Positions 18,860 through 29,159 of a stretch of DNA of 64,000 nucleotides are shown one piece after another; position 1 is the stretch's first letter, and each line of letters starts with the position of its first letter. Under the pieces are notes generated by a model, which ran no database searches, was not told the DNA's origin, and saw only the letters and a list, made by a program, of their open reading frames with translations. Position numbers and translations under genes: made by a program. The DNA is from Chloroflexota bacterium (lineage in GTDB: Bacteria; Chloroflexota; Anaerolineae; Aggregatilineales; Aggregatilineaceae): contig JAAYCM010000098.1 of NCBI GenBank assembly GCA_012729765.1, positions 21,362-85,361 of the forward strand. Reading direction: 5' to 3'.

Positions 18860-20551
18860 ATGCAGAATTTGCTGCCCACCCTGCTCGATCACGATATTGG
18901 GATGCTGGAGATCATCGCCCGGCGCTGGGATGTCGATCTGGCATCCCTCGACAAGCGTGAAGCCGCCGAGATGCTGGCCTCGGCCATGCTCGACCCGGAG
19001 CGGGCCAGGATCGAGTGGGGACGGCTCAACGATACGGAGCGCGGCGCGCTGCAAATGCTGCTCAGTGCCCCCGACCACAAAATGACCGAAGCGCAGTTCA
19101 GCCGGCTGTTTGGGGAAATCCGCCGGATGGGACCGGGACGCCGCGACCGCGAGAAGCCGCACCTCAGCCCGGCCAGTGTCGCCGAAACGCTCTATTTTCG
19201 CGGGCTGGCGTCGCTGGCCTACGACCAGGGCAAGAAGGATATGCAGAGCTTCGTCTATATGCCGCCCGACCTGGCGAGCGTGCTCCCGGCCCACGAAACC
19301 GGCTTCGATCTCAGCGCCGAACCAGCCGCCGCCCCAGAGTGGAGCGACGAGCGCGACGAGCCGGAAACGGTCCAGCACGCCACGACCGCCCTGGTCGATG
19401 ACCTGACGACGCTGCTGGCCTATTTGCAGATTGAGCCGGTGCCCACCGAAAAGGACGCGCTGCACGCCGAGATCGGTGCGGCGCTGGAGCCGTACTGGCT
19501 GGGCGATCACGATCCGGCGCGGGTGGCGCTGATGATCGCGCTGGCCGGCACGCTGGGGCTGGCCGCCGCCGAAGAGGGTATTTTCAAGCCGGTCCCGGCG
19601 CATCTGCGCCCCTGGCTGGAACAGAGCCGTCCCCGGCAGGTGCGCGCGCTGGCCGAAACCTGGCGCGACACGATGCTTTTCAACGAGCTGTGGTACACGC
19701 CCGGCCTCGCGCCGGAGCCGACCGGCTGGCGCAACGATCCGCTGCTGCCCCGCCAAACACTGCTCGCCTTCATGGAGATGGTGCCGCCGAACAGCTGGTG
19801 GCTGGTCGATGACCTGATCGAAGTGATCAAGGCCGAGGAGCCAGACTTCCAGCGCCCGGCAGGCGATTATGCGAGCTGGTACATCCGCGACGTGGAGACG
19901 GGCGACTATCTGGACGGCTTCGAGAATTGGGATCGTGTCGATGCCGCCGTGCTGCGCTTTATCCTGACCGGGCCGATGCACTGGCTGGGCCTGATCGACG
20001 TGGGCGACCGGGGGCTGTTCTGCCGCCTGACGGCCTATGGGCGCGCGCTGTGCGGCGAGATCGAGTGGCCGGACCCGCCCGACGAGCGCTCGCCGCTGAT
20101 CGTCGAGAGCGATGGCACACTGCGCGCCCCACGCACGCTCAGCCGCTATGAGCGCTTTCAGGTGGCGCGCATTACCGACTGGCACGCAGTCGGCGATCCA
20201 TACGTATATGGATTGACGGTTGGTGGACTGCGCCGCGCCGCGCAGCAGGGCTTGCAGGTCGAGGCGATCCATGCCTTTCTGCGGCGCGCCAGCGGTGAGG
20301 CCCTGCCGGAGCCGGTCGTGCAGATGCTCGCGCAGTGGGGCAAGGTCGGCCAGGCCGATGTCTGGCTGACTTCAGCCGTGATCCTGCGCACCACAACGCC
20401 CGAAGCACTGCAAACGATGCTCGAAACACCCGAAATACGCCGCTATCTGGGCGCGACACTCGGCCCGATGGCGGTTATTGTCCGCGAAGGCCAGGAGCAC
20501 GCGCTGGCCGCTGCCCTGCAGGAACATGGAATCCTGGTAGAACTCGCATGA
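18860..20551 (+). CDS. Helicase-associated (XPB/Ssl2 N-terminal-like) domain protein
   Basis: 563 residues from ATG 18860, with GGTGAG upstream. The N-terminus (LPTLLDHDIGMLEIIARRWDV, then LNDTERGALQMLLS) and the C-terminal segment (YGLTVGGLRRAAQQGLQVEAI ... ATLGPMAVIVREGQEHAL) resemble the helicase-associated domain found before XPB/Ssl2-type helicases. No Walker A or DEAD-like motif is seen, so this is not a helicase by itself. Several winged-helix-like repeats seem to fill the middle. Its stop overlaps the next start by 4 bp (ATGA). Role unknown; DNA-related is a guess from the family. Confidence 0.65.
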   Translation: MQNLLPTLLDHDIGMLEIIARRWDVDLASLDKREAAEMLASAMLDPERARIEWGRLNDTERGALQMLLSAPDHKMTEAQFSRLFGEIRRMGPGRRDREKPHLSPASVAETLYFRGLASLAYDQGKKDMQSFVYMPPDLASVLPAHETGFDLSAEPAAAPEWSDERDEPETVQHATTALVDDLTTLLAYLQIEPVPTEKDALHAEIGAALEPYWLGDHDPARVALMIALAGTLGLAAAEEGIFKPVPAHLRPWLEQSRPRQVRALAETWRDTMLFNELWYTPGLAPEPTGWRNDPLLPRQTLLAFMEMVPPNSWWLVDDLIEVIKAEEPDFQRPAGDYASWYIRDVETGDYLDGFENWDRVDAAVLRFILTGPMHWLGLIDVGDRGLFCRLTAYGRALCGEIEWPDPPDERSPLIVESDGTLRAPRTLSRYERFQVARITDWHAVGDPYVYGLTVGGLRRAAQQGLQVEAIHAFLRRASGEALPEPVVQMLAQWGKVGQADVWLTSAVILRTTTPEALQTMLETPEIRRYLGATLGPMAVIVREGQEHALAAALQEHGILVELA

Positions 20552-21768
20552 TAAACCCAAAAATCAAACCCGACATGGTTTCAAATGGTGGATTGCCCCG
20601 GTCGCTGCTGACCCGGTTTCACCGGGCCTATCCCGGCCACACGCCCGATGTCGTCGTCCGTGCCCCTGGGCGCGTCAACCTGCTCGGCGGACACGTCGAT
20701 ATCCAGGATGGCTACGTCATCAACATCACCATCAACCGCGAAATCTGGCTGGCCGCCGCCTATGGCGCGGCGGAGCTGGTGCAGCTTCATGCCGCCGACC
20801 TGGATGAATCGGCGGCGCTCTCGCTGCGGCGGCTGGACGAGCGCGCCGATATCATGGGCGGCGAGCTGCCGCGCTGGGCACGCTATCCGGCGGGTGTGGC
20901 GTGGGCGCTTCAGCGGCGCGGGCTGGCGCTGAACGGGATGGATGCCGTTTTTCTGGGCGATGTGCTGATGGGGGCCGGACTCAGTTCGTCGGCAGCGGTC
21001 GAGGAAGTGTTCGCCATCGCGTGGCAGGCGCTCGAAGGCTGGCGGCTCGACTCGCAAGAGCTGGCGTTCGTAGGGCGCGAGGCCGAGCGCGAGTATATGG
21101 GCCTGGGCACCGGGATTCAGGATCAGTTCACCTGCCTGCACGCACGGCGCGATCATGCCCTGTGGCTGGACTGCCGCACGCTGGAGCACCGCCACCTGGC
21201 GTTCCCCGATTCGGTGCGTGTCGTTGTATGTGACACCAACACCCGTCGCGAGCTGGTCGGGACCCGGTATAATGGGCGCGCCGAGGATGGCCATGCCACC
21301 GTGCGCACCATCAGCCTGATCGACCCTGAGGTCAAGGCGCTGCGCGATGTGAGCTATGAGCGGCTGCTGGAATTCGAAGCGGTGCTGACCGAGAGCCAGT
21401 TCCGGCGCTCGCGCCACGTGGTGACGGAGAATGCGCGCGTGCAGGAAGGTGCACAGGCATTGGCATTGGGCGACGTGGCCGCGTTCGGGGAACTAATGAA
21501 CCGCTCGTACTGGAGCGCGCGCAACGATTACGGCAGCAGCTCGCCCGCCCTGGACGCGATGTGGCAGGCCGCGACCGAGCACCCCGGCTGCTATGGGGCG
21601 CGCTACAGCGGCGGCGGCGAGGCGGGCGCGGTCGTCGCCCTGGTGGATGCCAACGCCCTCGCAGACTTTATCGACCAGACCGGGGCGCGCTATTATGAGA
21701 TGGCGGGACGCTCCGGCAACCTGTTCGCCGTCGAAGCGGTGGACAGCGCGGGCGTATTTACGTCCTGA
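20548..21768 (+). CDS. GHMP kinase, galactokinase-like
   Basis: 406 residues from ATG 20548, coupled to the upstream stop. GHMP motifs: PGRVNLLGGHVD (40-51), the phosphate-binding GAGLSSSAAVE (about 140-150) and YSGGGEAGAVV near 350. In true galactokinases the first motif reads GEHTDY; here the sugar-binding Glu is Gly and the Tyr is Ile (GGHVDIQDGY), although the rest of the galactokinase layout is kept (LGTGIQDQFTCLHAR with catalytic Asp). Substrate may therefore be a different sugar. No other Leloir gene is adjacent. Confidence 0.82.
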   Translation: MINPKIKPDMVSNGGLPRSLLTRFHRAYPGHTPDVVVRAPGRVNLLGGHVDIQDGYVINITINREIWLAAAYGAAELVQLHAADLDESAALSLRRLDERADIMGGELPRWARYPAGVAWALQRRGLALNGMDAVFLGDVLMGAGLSSSAAVEEVFAIAWQALEGWRLDSQELAFVGREAEREYMGLGTGIQDQFTCLHARRDHALWLDCRTLEHRHLAFPDSVRVVVCDTNTRRELVGTRYNGRAEDGHATVRTISLIDPEVKALRDVSYERLLEFEAVLTESQFRRSRHVVTENARVQEGAQALALGDVAAFGELMNRSYWSARNDYGSSSPALDAMWQAATEHPGCYGARYSGGGEAGAVVALVDANALADFIDQTGARYYEMAGRSGNLFAVEAVDSAGVFTS

Positions 21769-21828
21769 GCCAGCCCGGCCCGCTATCGATCGCGCTGCGC
21801 GGCAGTCGAGACACAGCAGGAGCACAGC

Positions 21829-22566
21829 GTGGCAGACCGAAACCAGGCGTATCAGTCCAACTGGAACACCTTCCGGCGGCTCAGCCAGACGCAGGACTCC
21901 GCCGTTCTGGAGCGGCGCGGTTTCCGGCGCTGGCTGCTGCTGCCCTATATCGCCTTCGTCATCCCGATCGAAGCGCCGGACGTGGTCACACAACTGCTGG
22001 CGTGGCAGAGCGCACTGCAAAACCTGATGGCCTACGAGCCGCAGCCCGCCGAACGGCTGCATATCACGGTGCATTTCGTCGGGCTGCTGCGCCGCAACCC
22101 GTTCCTCTTTCTGCCGAATATGTGGTCGCGCGAGCGGCTGCCCGTGCTGGCCGAGCGTGCGCGGGCGGCCCTGGCCGAGATGTGCCAGTTCGATCTCAAG
22201 CTGGGGCCGCTCAACGCCTTCCCGAACGTGCTGTTTGCCGAGGTGCAGGACGAGCACGAATGCCTGCGGACGCTGCGCGCCAAAATCCGCCGCGCGATGC
22301 CGCTGCGCGCCCGCCCGCCGCTCACCTGGAGCTATGTGCCGCACGTCACGCTGGGGCTGTGGGGCCAGCAGCCCGTCCGCCCGATCGTCGCCGCCATGCA
22401 GCCCTATCGCCACGTGCCGCCGGTCACGCTGCGTGTCGAGAAGGTCAAGCTGACGCTCTATGTGCGCGACGTTTCGCCCGCCGAGCCAGACATCCTGAGC
22501 AGCGCGCGCGAAGAGATCGTGACCGAGATCGCGCTCCCGCCCCGGCCCGCCAATGCCGCATGTTGA
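21829..22566 (+). CDS. 2H phosphoesterase superfamily protein (2'-5' RNA ligase-like)
   Basis: 245 residues. Two catalytic HxTx motifs, H78-I-T-V and H172-V-T-L, are about 94 residues apart, as in the LigT/2H family, which acts on 2',3'-cyclic or 2'-5' phosphodiester bonds in RNA or nucleotides. The N-terminal 35 residues are an extra basic segment (RRLSQTQDSAVLERRGFRR). GTG 21829 is the start, with AGGAG upstream. The gene sits between the kinase and an SGNH gene with short gaps. The specific reaction is unknown. Confidence 0.78.
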   Translation: MADRNQAYQSNWNTFRRLSQTQDSAVLERRGFRRWLLLPYIAFVIPIEAPDVVTQLLAWQSALQNLMAYEPQPAERLHITVHFVGLLRRNPFLFLPNMWSRERLPVLAERARAALAEMCQFDLKLGPLNAFPNVLFAEVQDEHECLRTLRAKIRRAMPLRARPPLTWSYVPHVTLGLWGQQPVRPIVAAMQPYRHVPPVTLRVEKVKLTLYVRDVSPAEPDILSSAREEIVTEIALPPRPANAAC

Positions 22567-22599
22567 CGATCCCCGCACAGCAAAGCAGGTGAATCCGAA

Positions 22600-23850
22600 A
22601 TGTCCACGCCGGAGCTAAGCCCATCCCCCAGCGGCTCAACCACCACGCCTGCCGCGTCCGCCCCCTCTCGCCCGGCGCGGCTCTGGATCGGGCGTGCCGC
22701 CGGGATCGTGTTTGGGCTGCTGCTGGCCTGGCTGCTGATTGAAGTGCTGCTGCGCGTGCTGTTCTTCTCGCTGCCGCCGCGCTTGCAGCTCGTGCTCGAC
22801 CAGGTGCGTGTCACGCCGTTCAGCGACCGGACACTGCTGCCCGACCCGGTCTGGCAGCCGGATAACGAATACCTCACCATCGCGCGCCCGGTGCAGGGCT
22901 ATGAGCAGTTCGGCAGCGCGGAAGTGCGCTTCGAGGTGGACACCGAGACGCTGTGGGGATCGCGCGCGGCCTTCCGCACGCAGCAGGCGTTGGTCGATCA
23001 GCACGTGGACGGCGTGGCGATCGGTGACTCGTTCACGTTCTGCTTCACCGAGGCGGACGACTGCTGGGTTCAGCAGTTGAGTACGCTCACCGGGCGCAAC
23101 ATCATCAACCTGGGGATCGTCAGCACCGGATCGGTCAGCCATGCGCGCGTGCTGGCGAACTTCGGAATGCCACTCCAGCCGCCGCTGGTGATCTGGCAGT
23201 GGTGGGGCAACGACGCCAACGAGGATTATGGGCTGGCGGCGCTGCGCGGCGAAACCGAGGTGCAGTCTCCCCACCCGCCCGCGCCCGCCCGCGCGCCAAA
23301 CTGGTGGGATCGCAACTCGGCGGTGTACGTGCTGCTCAAATTGTTCCTGGGCGAAGAGGACGAGTTCGAGGGATCGCTCCAGTTTCTCGACCGCGAGACG
23401 GCCACCGAAGGCGATCTGCGGCTGGCGTTCGGGCGGCCCTACCTGTGGGACGCCTTCGACATGGCGCAGCCACACAACCAGTATGGCTGGGAGCGCACGC
23501 AGCAGGCGTTGATCGAGGCGCAGGGCATGGTCGAGTCCTACGGTGGGACGCTGCTGGTGGTGCTGATCCCGACCAAAGAGCAGGTCTACCGCGAACTGGC
23601 CGGGCCGCTGATCGGCGCGGAGCGAATGGCGCTGCTCGATAGAAATTACGCGCTGATGCAGGACTTTTGCGAGGGGCAGGCGCTCACGTGCCTGGACCTG
23701 CTGCCCGTGCTCCGCGAGGTTGCGCAGCGGGGCGAGCAGCTTTACTACACGACCGATATTCACCTCAACCCGCGCGGCAATGCGGTCCTGGCGGAGACGC
23801 TGGCCGCGTGGCTGGACGCTCACCCGGATGTGTTCGGCAGCGCCCCGTAG
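22600..23850 (+). CDS. SGNH/GDSL hydrolase-like membrane-anchored protein
   Basis: 416 residues. A proline/serine-rich cytoplasmic start (1-28) is followed by one membrane span (about 30-55), and the rest is extracytoplasmic. SGNH blocks: GVAIGDSFTFC with Ser144, WQWWGNDANED (Asn of block III), and TTDIHLNPRGN near 385 (catalytic Asp and His). Such anchored SGNH proteins usually modify or carry acyl groups on surface glycans. It resembles the SGNH protein of the polysaccharide locus (50544-51764) in layout. AGGTG lies upstream of ATG 22600. Confidence 0.8.
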   Translation: MSTPELSPSPSGSTTTPAASAPSRPARLWIGRAAGIVFGLLLAWLLIEVLLRVLFFSLPPRLQLVLDQVRVTPFSDRTLLPDPVWQPDNEYLTIARPVQGYEQFGSAEVRFEVDTETLWGSRAAFRTQQALVDQHVDGVAIGDSFTFCFTEADDCWVQQLSTLTGRNIINLGIVSTGSVSHARVLANFGMPLQPPLVIWQWWGNDANEDYGLAALRGETEVQSPHPPAPARAPNWWDRNSAVYVLLKLFLGEEDEFEGSLQFLDRETATEGDLRLAFGRPYLWDAFDMAQPHNQYGWERTQQALIEAQGMVESYGGTLLVVLIPTKEQVYRELAGPLIGAERMALLDRNYALMQDFCEGQALTCLDLLPVLREVAQRGEQLYYTTDIHLNPRGNAVLAETLAAWLDAHPDVFGSAP

Positions 23851-23863
23851 CCGCACATCAAAA

Positions 23864-23887
23864 CGGGGCGTCGTGTGTGACGCCCCG
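23864..23887 (+). terminator. Bidirectional terminator between convergent genes
   Basis: Perfect 9-bp stem CGGGGCGTC (23864-23872) with GACGCCCCG (23879-23887), loop GTGTGT. It is preceded by AAAA on the plus strand, which is a T-run on the minus strand. It separates the SGNH gene from tsaD. Confidence 0.75.
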
Positions 23888-23917
23888 CCTGATTCACGTT
23901 CAGCAGCCGGATCGCGC

Positions 23918-25012
23918 TCAATCCAGTTCTTCGAGCGGCTCTTCGGTCTGCGTCATGGCGTCCTTGATCGACAGCAGCGGCCACATCGGGCGGATGTCCA
24001 TCGCCAGATCGTCGCGGAAGCCCTGCACATAGCGGAAGTAGCCGGCGGCGGCGATCATCGCGGCGTTATCCCCGCACAGGCTCAGCGGCGGATAGCGCAC
24101 CGGGATCGGACTGCGCTGCTGCATGGCCTTGCGGAGCGCCTGGTTCGCGCTCACCCCGCCCGTGATCCAGATCGCGTTGGCGTCGTGCGCAGCGGCGGCG
24201 CGCACCGTCTTTTCGACCAGCACATCGACCACCGCCGCCTGGAAGCTGGCCGCCACGTCCGCCACGTTGACGCCGGGCGCAAGCTGATCGGGCGTCATGC
24301 CCTCGCCTTTGGGCGGACGCGGTCCGCTCTGGGGCGGCTGGACGGCACGCAGCACCGCCGTTTTGAGGCCGGAGAAGCTGAAATCATAGCCATCGCCCTG
24401 CAGCGCGCGCGGGAAGTGATACGCCTGGGGATTGCCCTCACGCGCCGCCCGCTCAATCGATGGGCCACCGGGATAGGGCAGGCCCAGCAGCCGCGCCACC
24501 TTGTCGAACGCCTCGCCCGCCGCGTCGTCAATCGTGCTGCCGAGCAGCCGGTATTCGCCGTGCCCGGTGATCAGTACGATCTCGCTGTGCCCGCCGGAGA
24601 CGATCAGGCACATCACCGGGAACTCGATGGGATCGGCGCTCTCGACCAGCCACAGGGAATAGACGTGCCCTTCCAGGTGATTCACGCCCACGATCGGCAG
24701 GTCGCGCCCCAGGGCCAGCCCCTTGGCGTAATTCATGCCGACCAGCAGCGATCCGGCCAGGCCCGGCCCGCGTGTCACGGCAATCGCGTCGATGTCGTCC
24801 AGCTCGACGCGCGCCTCGTCCAGCGCTTCCTGCACGATGTGGCTGATCGCCTCGATGTGGGCGCGCGAGGCGACTTCCGGGAAGACGCCGCCATACTGCG
24901 CGTGCAGGTTGATCTGCGAGGCGACCACGTTCGAGAAGATGCGCTCGCCGTCTTCCACGACGGCGGCGGCGGTTTCATCACATGATGTTTCGATACCCAG
25001 AATCAGCGTCAT
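23918..25012 (-). CDS. tsaD: tRNA N6-adenosine threonylcarbamoyltransferase
   Basis: Transfers the threonylcarbamoyl group onto A37 of tRNAs that read ANN codons. 364 residues, normal. ILGIETSCDETAAAVV opens the ASKHA fold; the metal-binding pair lies in VNHLEGHVYS; SGGHSEIVLI, IDDAAGEAFDKVARLLGLPYPGG and the late SANQALR segment are all family signatures. ATG 25012 has no competing start. A short acidic tail (TQTEEPLEELD) ends it. Its TsaB and TsaE partners are not in the window. Confidence 0.97.
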   Translation of the reverse strand: MTLILGIETSCDETAAAVVEDGERIFSNVVASQINLHAQYGGVFPEVASRAHIEAISHIVQEALDEARVELDDIDAIAVTRGPGLAGSLLVGMNYAKGLALGRDLPIVGVNHLEGHVYSLWLVESADPIEFPVMCLIVSGGHSEIVLITGHGEYRLLGSTIDDAAGEAFDKVARLLGLPYPGGPSIERAAREGNPQAYHFPRALQGDGYDFSFSGLKTAVLRAVQPPQSGPRPPKGEGMTPDQLAPGVNVADVAASFQAAVVDVLVEKTVRAAAAHDANAIWITGGVSANQALRKAMQQRSPIPVRYPPLSLCGDNAAMIAAAGYFRYVQGFRDDLAMDIRPMWPLLSIKDAMTQTEEPLEELD

Positions 25013-25054
25013 AATGATTTACAGTCGGTGATGCTGTTACCGCCCGATAGCAGG

Positions 25055-26284
<1,230 letters not shown>

Positions 26285-26340
26285 AGGTTGGTCCTCGTCA
26301 CAAACAGATTATGGTATCGGCTGGCGCGGGCTGGCCGGGA

Positions 26341-26766
26341 TCAGGCTTCTGGCTGGTCGTGCTCGCGGATGCGCAGGAAGACCTCGATCACAACCAGGCT
26401 GAGCGCCAGGAAAAACGCGATCAGCGGGTTGAGCACGCGCGGAATCTGGAGCCAGGCGCACGCCACCACAAACAGCCCGATCCAGATGCTCTGGCGCAGG
26501 ATCACGGCCCCCGATGGCGGCGGCGCGTCCTGGCTGGTGAAGCGCAGATTCAGAAAGCGCACGAAGGGCAGCACAGTGCCGGTCACGGCCAGGTAGAGCA
26601 GCACGAAGAACAGCCACCGGGGAAAGGCGGTTGGCAGGTAAGCCGTCACCAGGACCCACAGCCCGATCCACCCGGCCAGCGCCATCAGCGCGGCGGCGAT
26701 CAGGACGCCAATGTGATCGGGTGTGGTGGTCGAATGCGGTTGGGTCGGGTCGGTCTGCTTGCTCAT
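26341..26766 (-). CDS. Small membrane protein of unknown function
   Basis: 141 residues from ATG 26766. A polar N-terminus is followed by four predicted spans (about 20-38, 45-63, 87-103, 106-122), ending in RIREHDQPEA. No family was recognised. There is no ribosome-binding site; TATAAT ends 7 nt before the ATG with TTGTGG 17 bp further up, so the mRNA is probably leaderless. The open frame reaches back to 26802, but that would run through the promoter. It ends 57 bp before the M24 peptidase start. Confidence 0.75.
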   Translation of the reverse strand: MSKQTDPTQPHSTTTPDHIGVLIAAALMALAGWIGLWVLVTAYLPTAFPRWLFFVLLYLAVTGTVLPFVRFLNLRFTSQDAPPPSGAVILRQSIWIGLFVVACAWLQIPRVLNPLIAFFLALSLVVIEVFLRIREHDQPEA

Positions 26767-26773
26767 GCGGGCA

Positions 26774-26802
26774 ATTATAGCCACGCCGTCACCGGCCCAC
26801 AA
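26774..26802 (-). promoter_or_regulatory. Promoter giving a leaderless mRNA
   Basis: Minus strand TTGTGG (26802-26797), 17-bp spacer, TATAAT (26779-26774). Seven bases separate the -10 from the ATG at 26766, so transcription should begin at the start codon itself. Confidence 0.6.
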
Positions 26803-26895
26803 TCCCCGCTACCGCCCACTGCGGCGATGGTTTAGAATGCCAGGGGATACGTGCAAAAGGCTAAATATTCTAACCCATTCCTAATTAATTCCTGT

Positions 26896-26925
26896 TTGAC
26901 ATTAGTAGCCCATTTGTTCTATGAT
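26896..26925 (+). promoter_or_regulatory. Strong promoter of the DUF5131 gene
   Basis: TTGACA (26896-26901), 18-bp spacer, TATGAT (26920-26925). Start near 26932, 34 nt before ATG 26966, with GGTGA as ribosome-binding site. Confidence 0.8.
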
Positions 26926-26965
26926 AGATTTCAGTATTCAATGTTGTGTTAAATGGTGACAAAGT

Positions 26966-27772
26966 ATGAACAAGCAGCGAAAAAATGCAGGTGGCCGAGG
27001 AATTGAATGGACTGATTGGACCTGGAATCCGACTGCGGGCTGCATGCATGGCTGCACCTGGAAAATGCCTGACGGCAGTATTGCCGAGTGCTATGCAAAA
27101 AAAATCGCTGAAGGGCTAGCTCGCGCTGCTTATCCCCAGGGATTCGAGCATCATTACTGGCGAGAGCATACTTTACAGGAACCGCTGAAAGAAAAGACTC
27201 CCAGCAAAATTTTTGTGGGTAGTATGGCCGATCTCTTTGGACACTGGACCCCTGCTGAACAGATCAGGCAAGTGCTCGATGTCATGCGTCAAGCACACTG
27301 GCATACCTTCCAGACTTTGAGTAAGTACCCGATCCGTTTGCCGGAATTTAACCCCTTCCCATCTAACGTGTGGGTTGGTGTCAGCCTGCCCGCTGGTCAT
27401 CTCATGTCAGAAACGGGTGGTGCTCGTGCACTGAAGTCCTACTTAAAACAGATGACCAAGATTGAAGCCGGTATTCGGTTTATGAGCGTCGAACCGTTGT
27501 GGTTTGATGCGAGCCGGGTTTTTCAGGAGTGGCTAGAGACAAACGAGAGCCTACCCTTTTAATGGATCATTATCGGAGCAGCGACAAATGGGCGTAAAGC
27601 TTATCAACCCGATCCGGCATGGGTAGAAAATCTAGTCGCTGTTATGGAGGAGCAAAAGATCCCCATCTTTTTCAAAGGGAATCTCGTCTGGCCTACATGG
27701 CGTGAGGAATTTCCAGCGAGCTTAGAACCAGTGATGCTTGAAACTCACTATATGCAGGAGATTACGGTGTAA
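26966..27772 (+). pseudogene. DUF5131 (phage Gp37/Gp68) three-Cys-motif protein with in-frame stop
   Basis: The first open part (to TAA 27560-27562) has 198 residues: NPTAGCMHGC and AECYAKK give the three Cys (C26, C30, C42) of this radical-SAM-like family of unknown function, then KIFVGSMADLFGHW and IRFMSVEPLW. After the TAA the same frame continues without another stop for 69 codons to TAA 27770-27772, encoding family-like WIIIGAATNGRKAYQPDPAW and IPIFFKGNLVWP. The full product would be 267 residues plus the stop position. One G-to-T change (GAA to TAA) would explain it; a truncated active form, recoding or read-through are alternatives. The gene is AT-rich and converges on tcmP. Confidence 0.82.
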
Positions 27773-29015
27773 AAGAAACTATCTCCGGGTTTCTTAGCTC
27801 TGTATATTGGGCACGTTTTTGGCGTTTAAGCAGGCTCATGGCGCTTCTAATTTCGTCATGATGGTATGTTTCGTTAACTAAACGTCTCAGAACCTCTCGA
27901 TACTCGATTACTTCACCTCTGCATAACTCATAAATGTGGTCCGCTATGACGTCCTTCGACGGTCTTGCTGGAACATTTGGGACCAAACCCATATGGTCTC
28001 CAAAGCCAGGCATAACTTGTGGTAGAACTCCGCCGCTGCTTTCTTGAAACTTCTCATCTTTCCACTGAATTCTAAGATTGTGTTCCCGTAACTTAGCATC
28101 ATCAAGAATTTCATTCATTGCAAGTCCCCCTGTTGGATCGTGAGTTGTCAAAAATAAGTAGAACATTGTTCTTTCCTTGTCAGGGAACTTTAACGGTACA
28201 AGCTTGATGGCTAAACTCTCATCGGTGCTTTGTAGACTCCGTATGTATTCTTGAACGAGCCTTGTTTCCATTTCATCAGGAGTGTCTAAATAATCTGTGG
28301 CAATATTTCTCCAATTTCTATCACCGTATAGTTCGTCGTAGTACTGAAGATGTAATCCATGCTCCTGAGTACCCCTTACGACTGAGCCTGTTTTCTTATG
28401 CAAATCTTGATAGGGGAAATTAATCATTACATCTGCACGATCCTGACCGACAATACGAGCCACTACGTCTAACGGTATGCCAAGCGGACCATATGGATCC
28501 AGCAGGTAAAAAGACCAGGTATATGGGGCAGAAGTGAACGTTAACAGGTCTGCGGCGAAATCACGATAGTCTCCACAAACCGTTGCTATTTCACCGCTTC
28601 TGAGTGTTGAAAAGTCTGAAGTTTCCCGGATCCTGTTTGCTAGGCCAGCCCACTCTAAAGTATCAAGCAAGTCTTGGTAAATGCTTTTATCTTTTTCAAT
28701 CAGTATCGCAAAAACTTCCGGAGTAAACCCGGCGGTAGTGCGCGCCGACTCACTGACCTTTTCCAACTCACTGATCCCAATCAAAGGGGAACCCGGTACT
28801 ATATCTCTTGTGTTCCGCCCAGCCGAATATCTTCCCTTGTGGGCAAAACAGTCAACATATACAAATCTGACCCTGAAAGATCCACCTCGATTACGTGCTT
28901 TTAGATAAGGTCCTCTAAGTCCATTGATAATTATATTTCCCCAACGTGTAAGATAGCTCTCCAAAATTTCATGCTTTACAATTGTCTGCGTATCGCGAGG
29001 AGATAAGTTAGCCAT
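27762..29015 (-). CDS. tcmP: Three-Cys-motif partner protein TcmP
   Basis: 417 residues. The order VDCFAHKGRY (54-63), Glu107 in FAILIEKDK, CGDYRDF (147-153) and LLDPYGPLG (171-179), then MINFPYQD (197-204), is the layout of a Rossmann-type methyltransferase core. The last 90 residues look like a winged helix. The family is known as the partner encoded beside three-Cys DUF5131 proteins, exactly the arrangement here; its function is not established. It overlaps that gene tail-to-tail by 11 bp. ATG 29015 has AAGAGAG upstream; the frame stays open to 29402 but that would cover the ABC-F start. The gene looks intact and AT-rich, which suggests transfer. Confidence 0.85.
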   Translation of the reverse strand: MANLSPRDTQTIVKHEILESYLTRWGNIIINGLRGPYLKARNRGGSFRVRFVYVDCFAHKGRYSAGRNTRDIVPGSPLIGISELEKVSESARTTAGFTPEVFAILIEKDKSIYQDLLDTLEWAGLANRIRETSDFSTLRSGEIATVCGDYRDFAADLLTFTSAPYTWSFYLLDPYGPLGIPLDVVARIVGQDRADVMINFPYQDLHKKTGSVVRGTQEHGLHLQYYDELYGDRNWRNIATDYLDTPDEMETRLVQEYIRSLQSTDESLAIKLVPLKFPDKERTMFYLFLTTHDPTGGLAMNEILDDAKLREHNLRIQWKDEKFQESSGGVLPQVMPGFGDHMGLVPNVPARPSKDVIADHIYELCRGEVIEYREVLRRLVNETYHHDEIRSAMSLLKRQKRAQYTELRNPEIVSFTP

Positions 29016-29150
29016 TGATCTCTCTTTTCCAACCCATTCATAGAAGTAGCTTTTTAATATTGTAGCTATTGTTGAAAATATGCAAATCAACGAGTCGTAG
29101 TTGACTGGCTCTGAAGGACAGTACATCGGTGAAGCAGTTCGTCTATGATT

Positions 29151-29159
29151 TGGTATAAT
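29151..29159 (+). promoter_or_regulatory. Extended -10 promoter of the ABC-F gene
   Basis: TGG-TATAAT (29151-29159) is an extended -10 without a good -35 at 17 bp. Start near 29166, 34 nt before ATG 29200. Confidence 0.55.
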
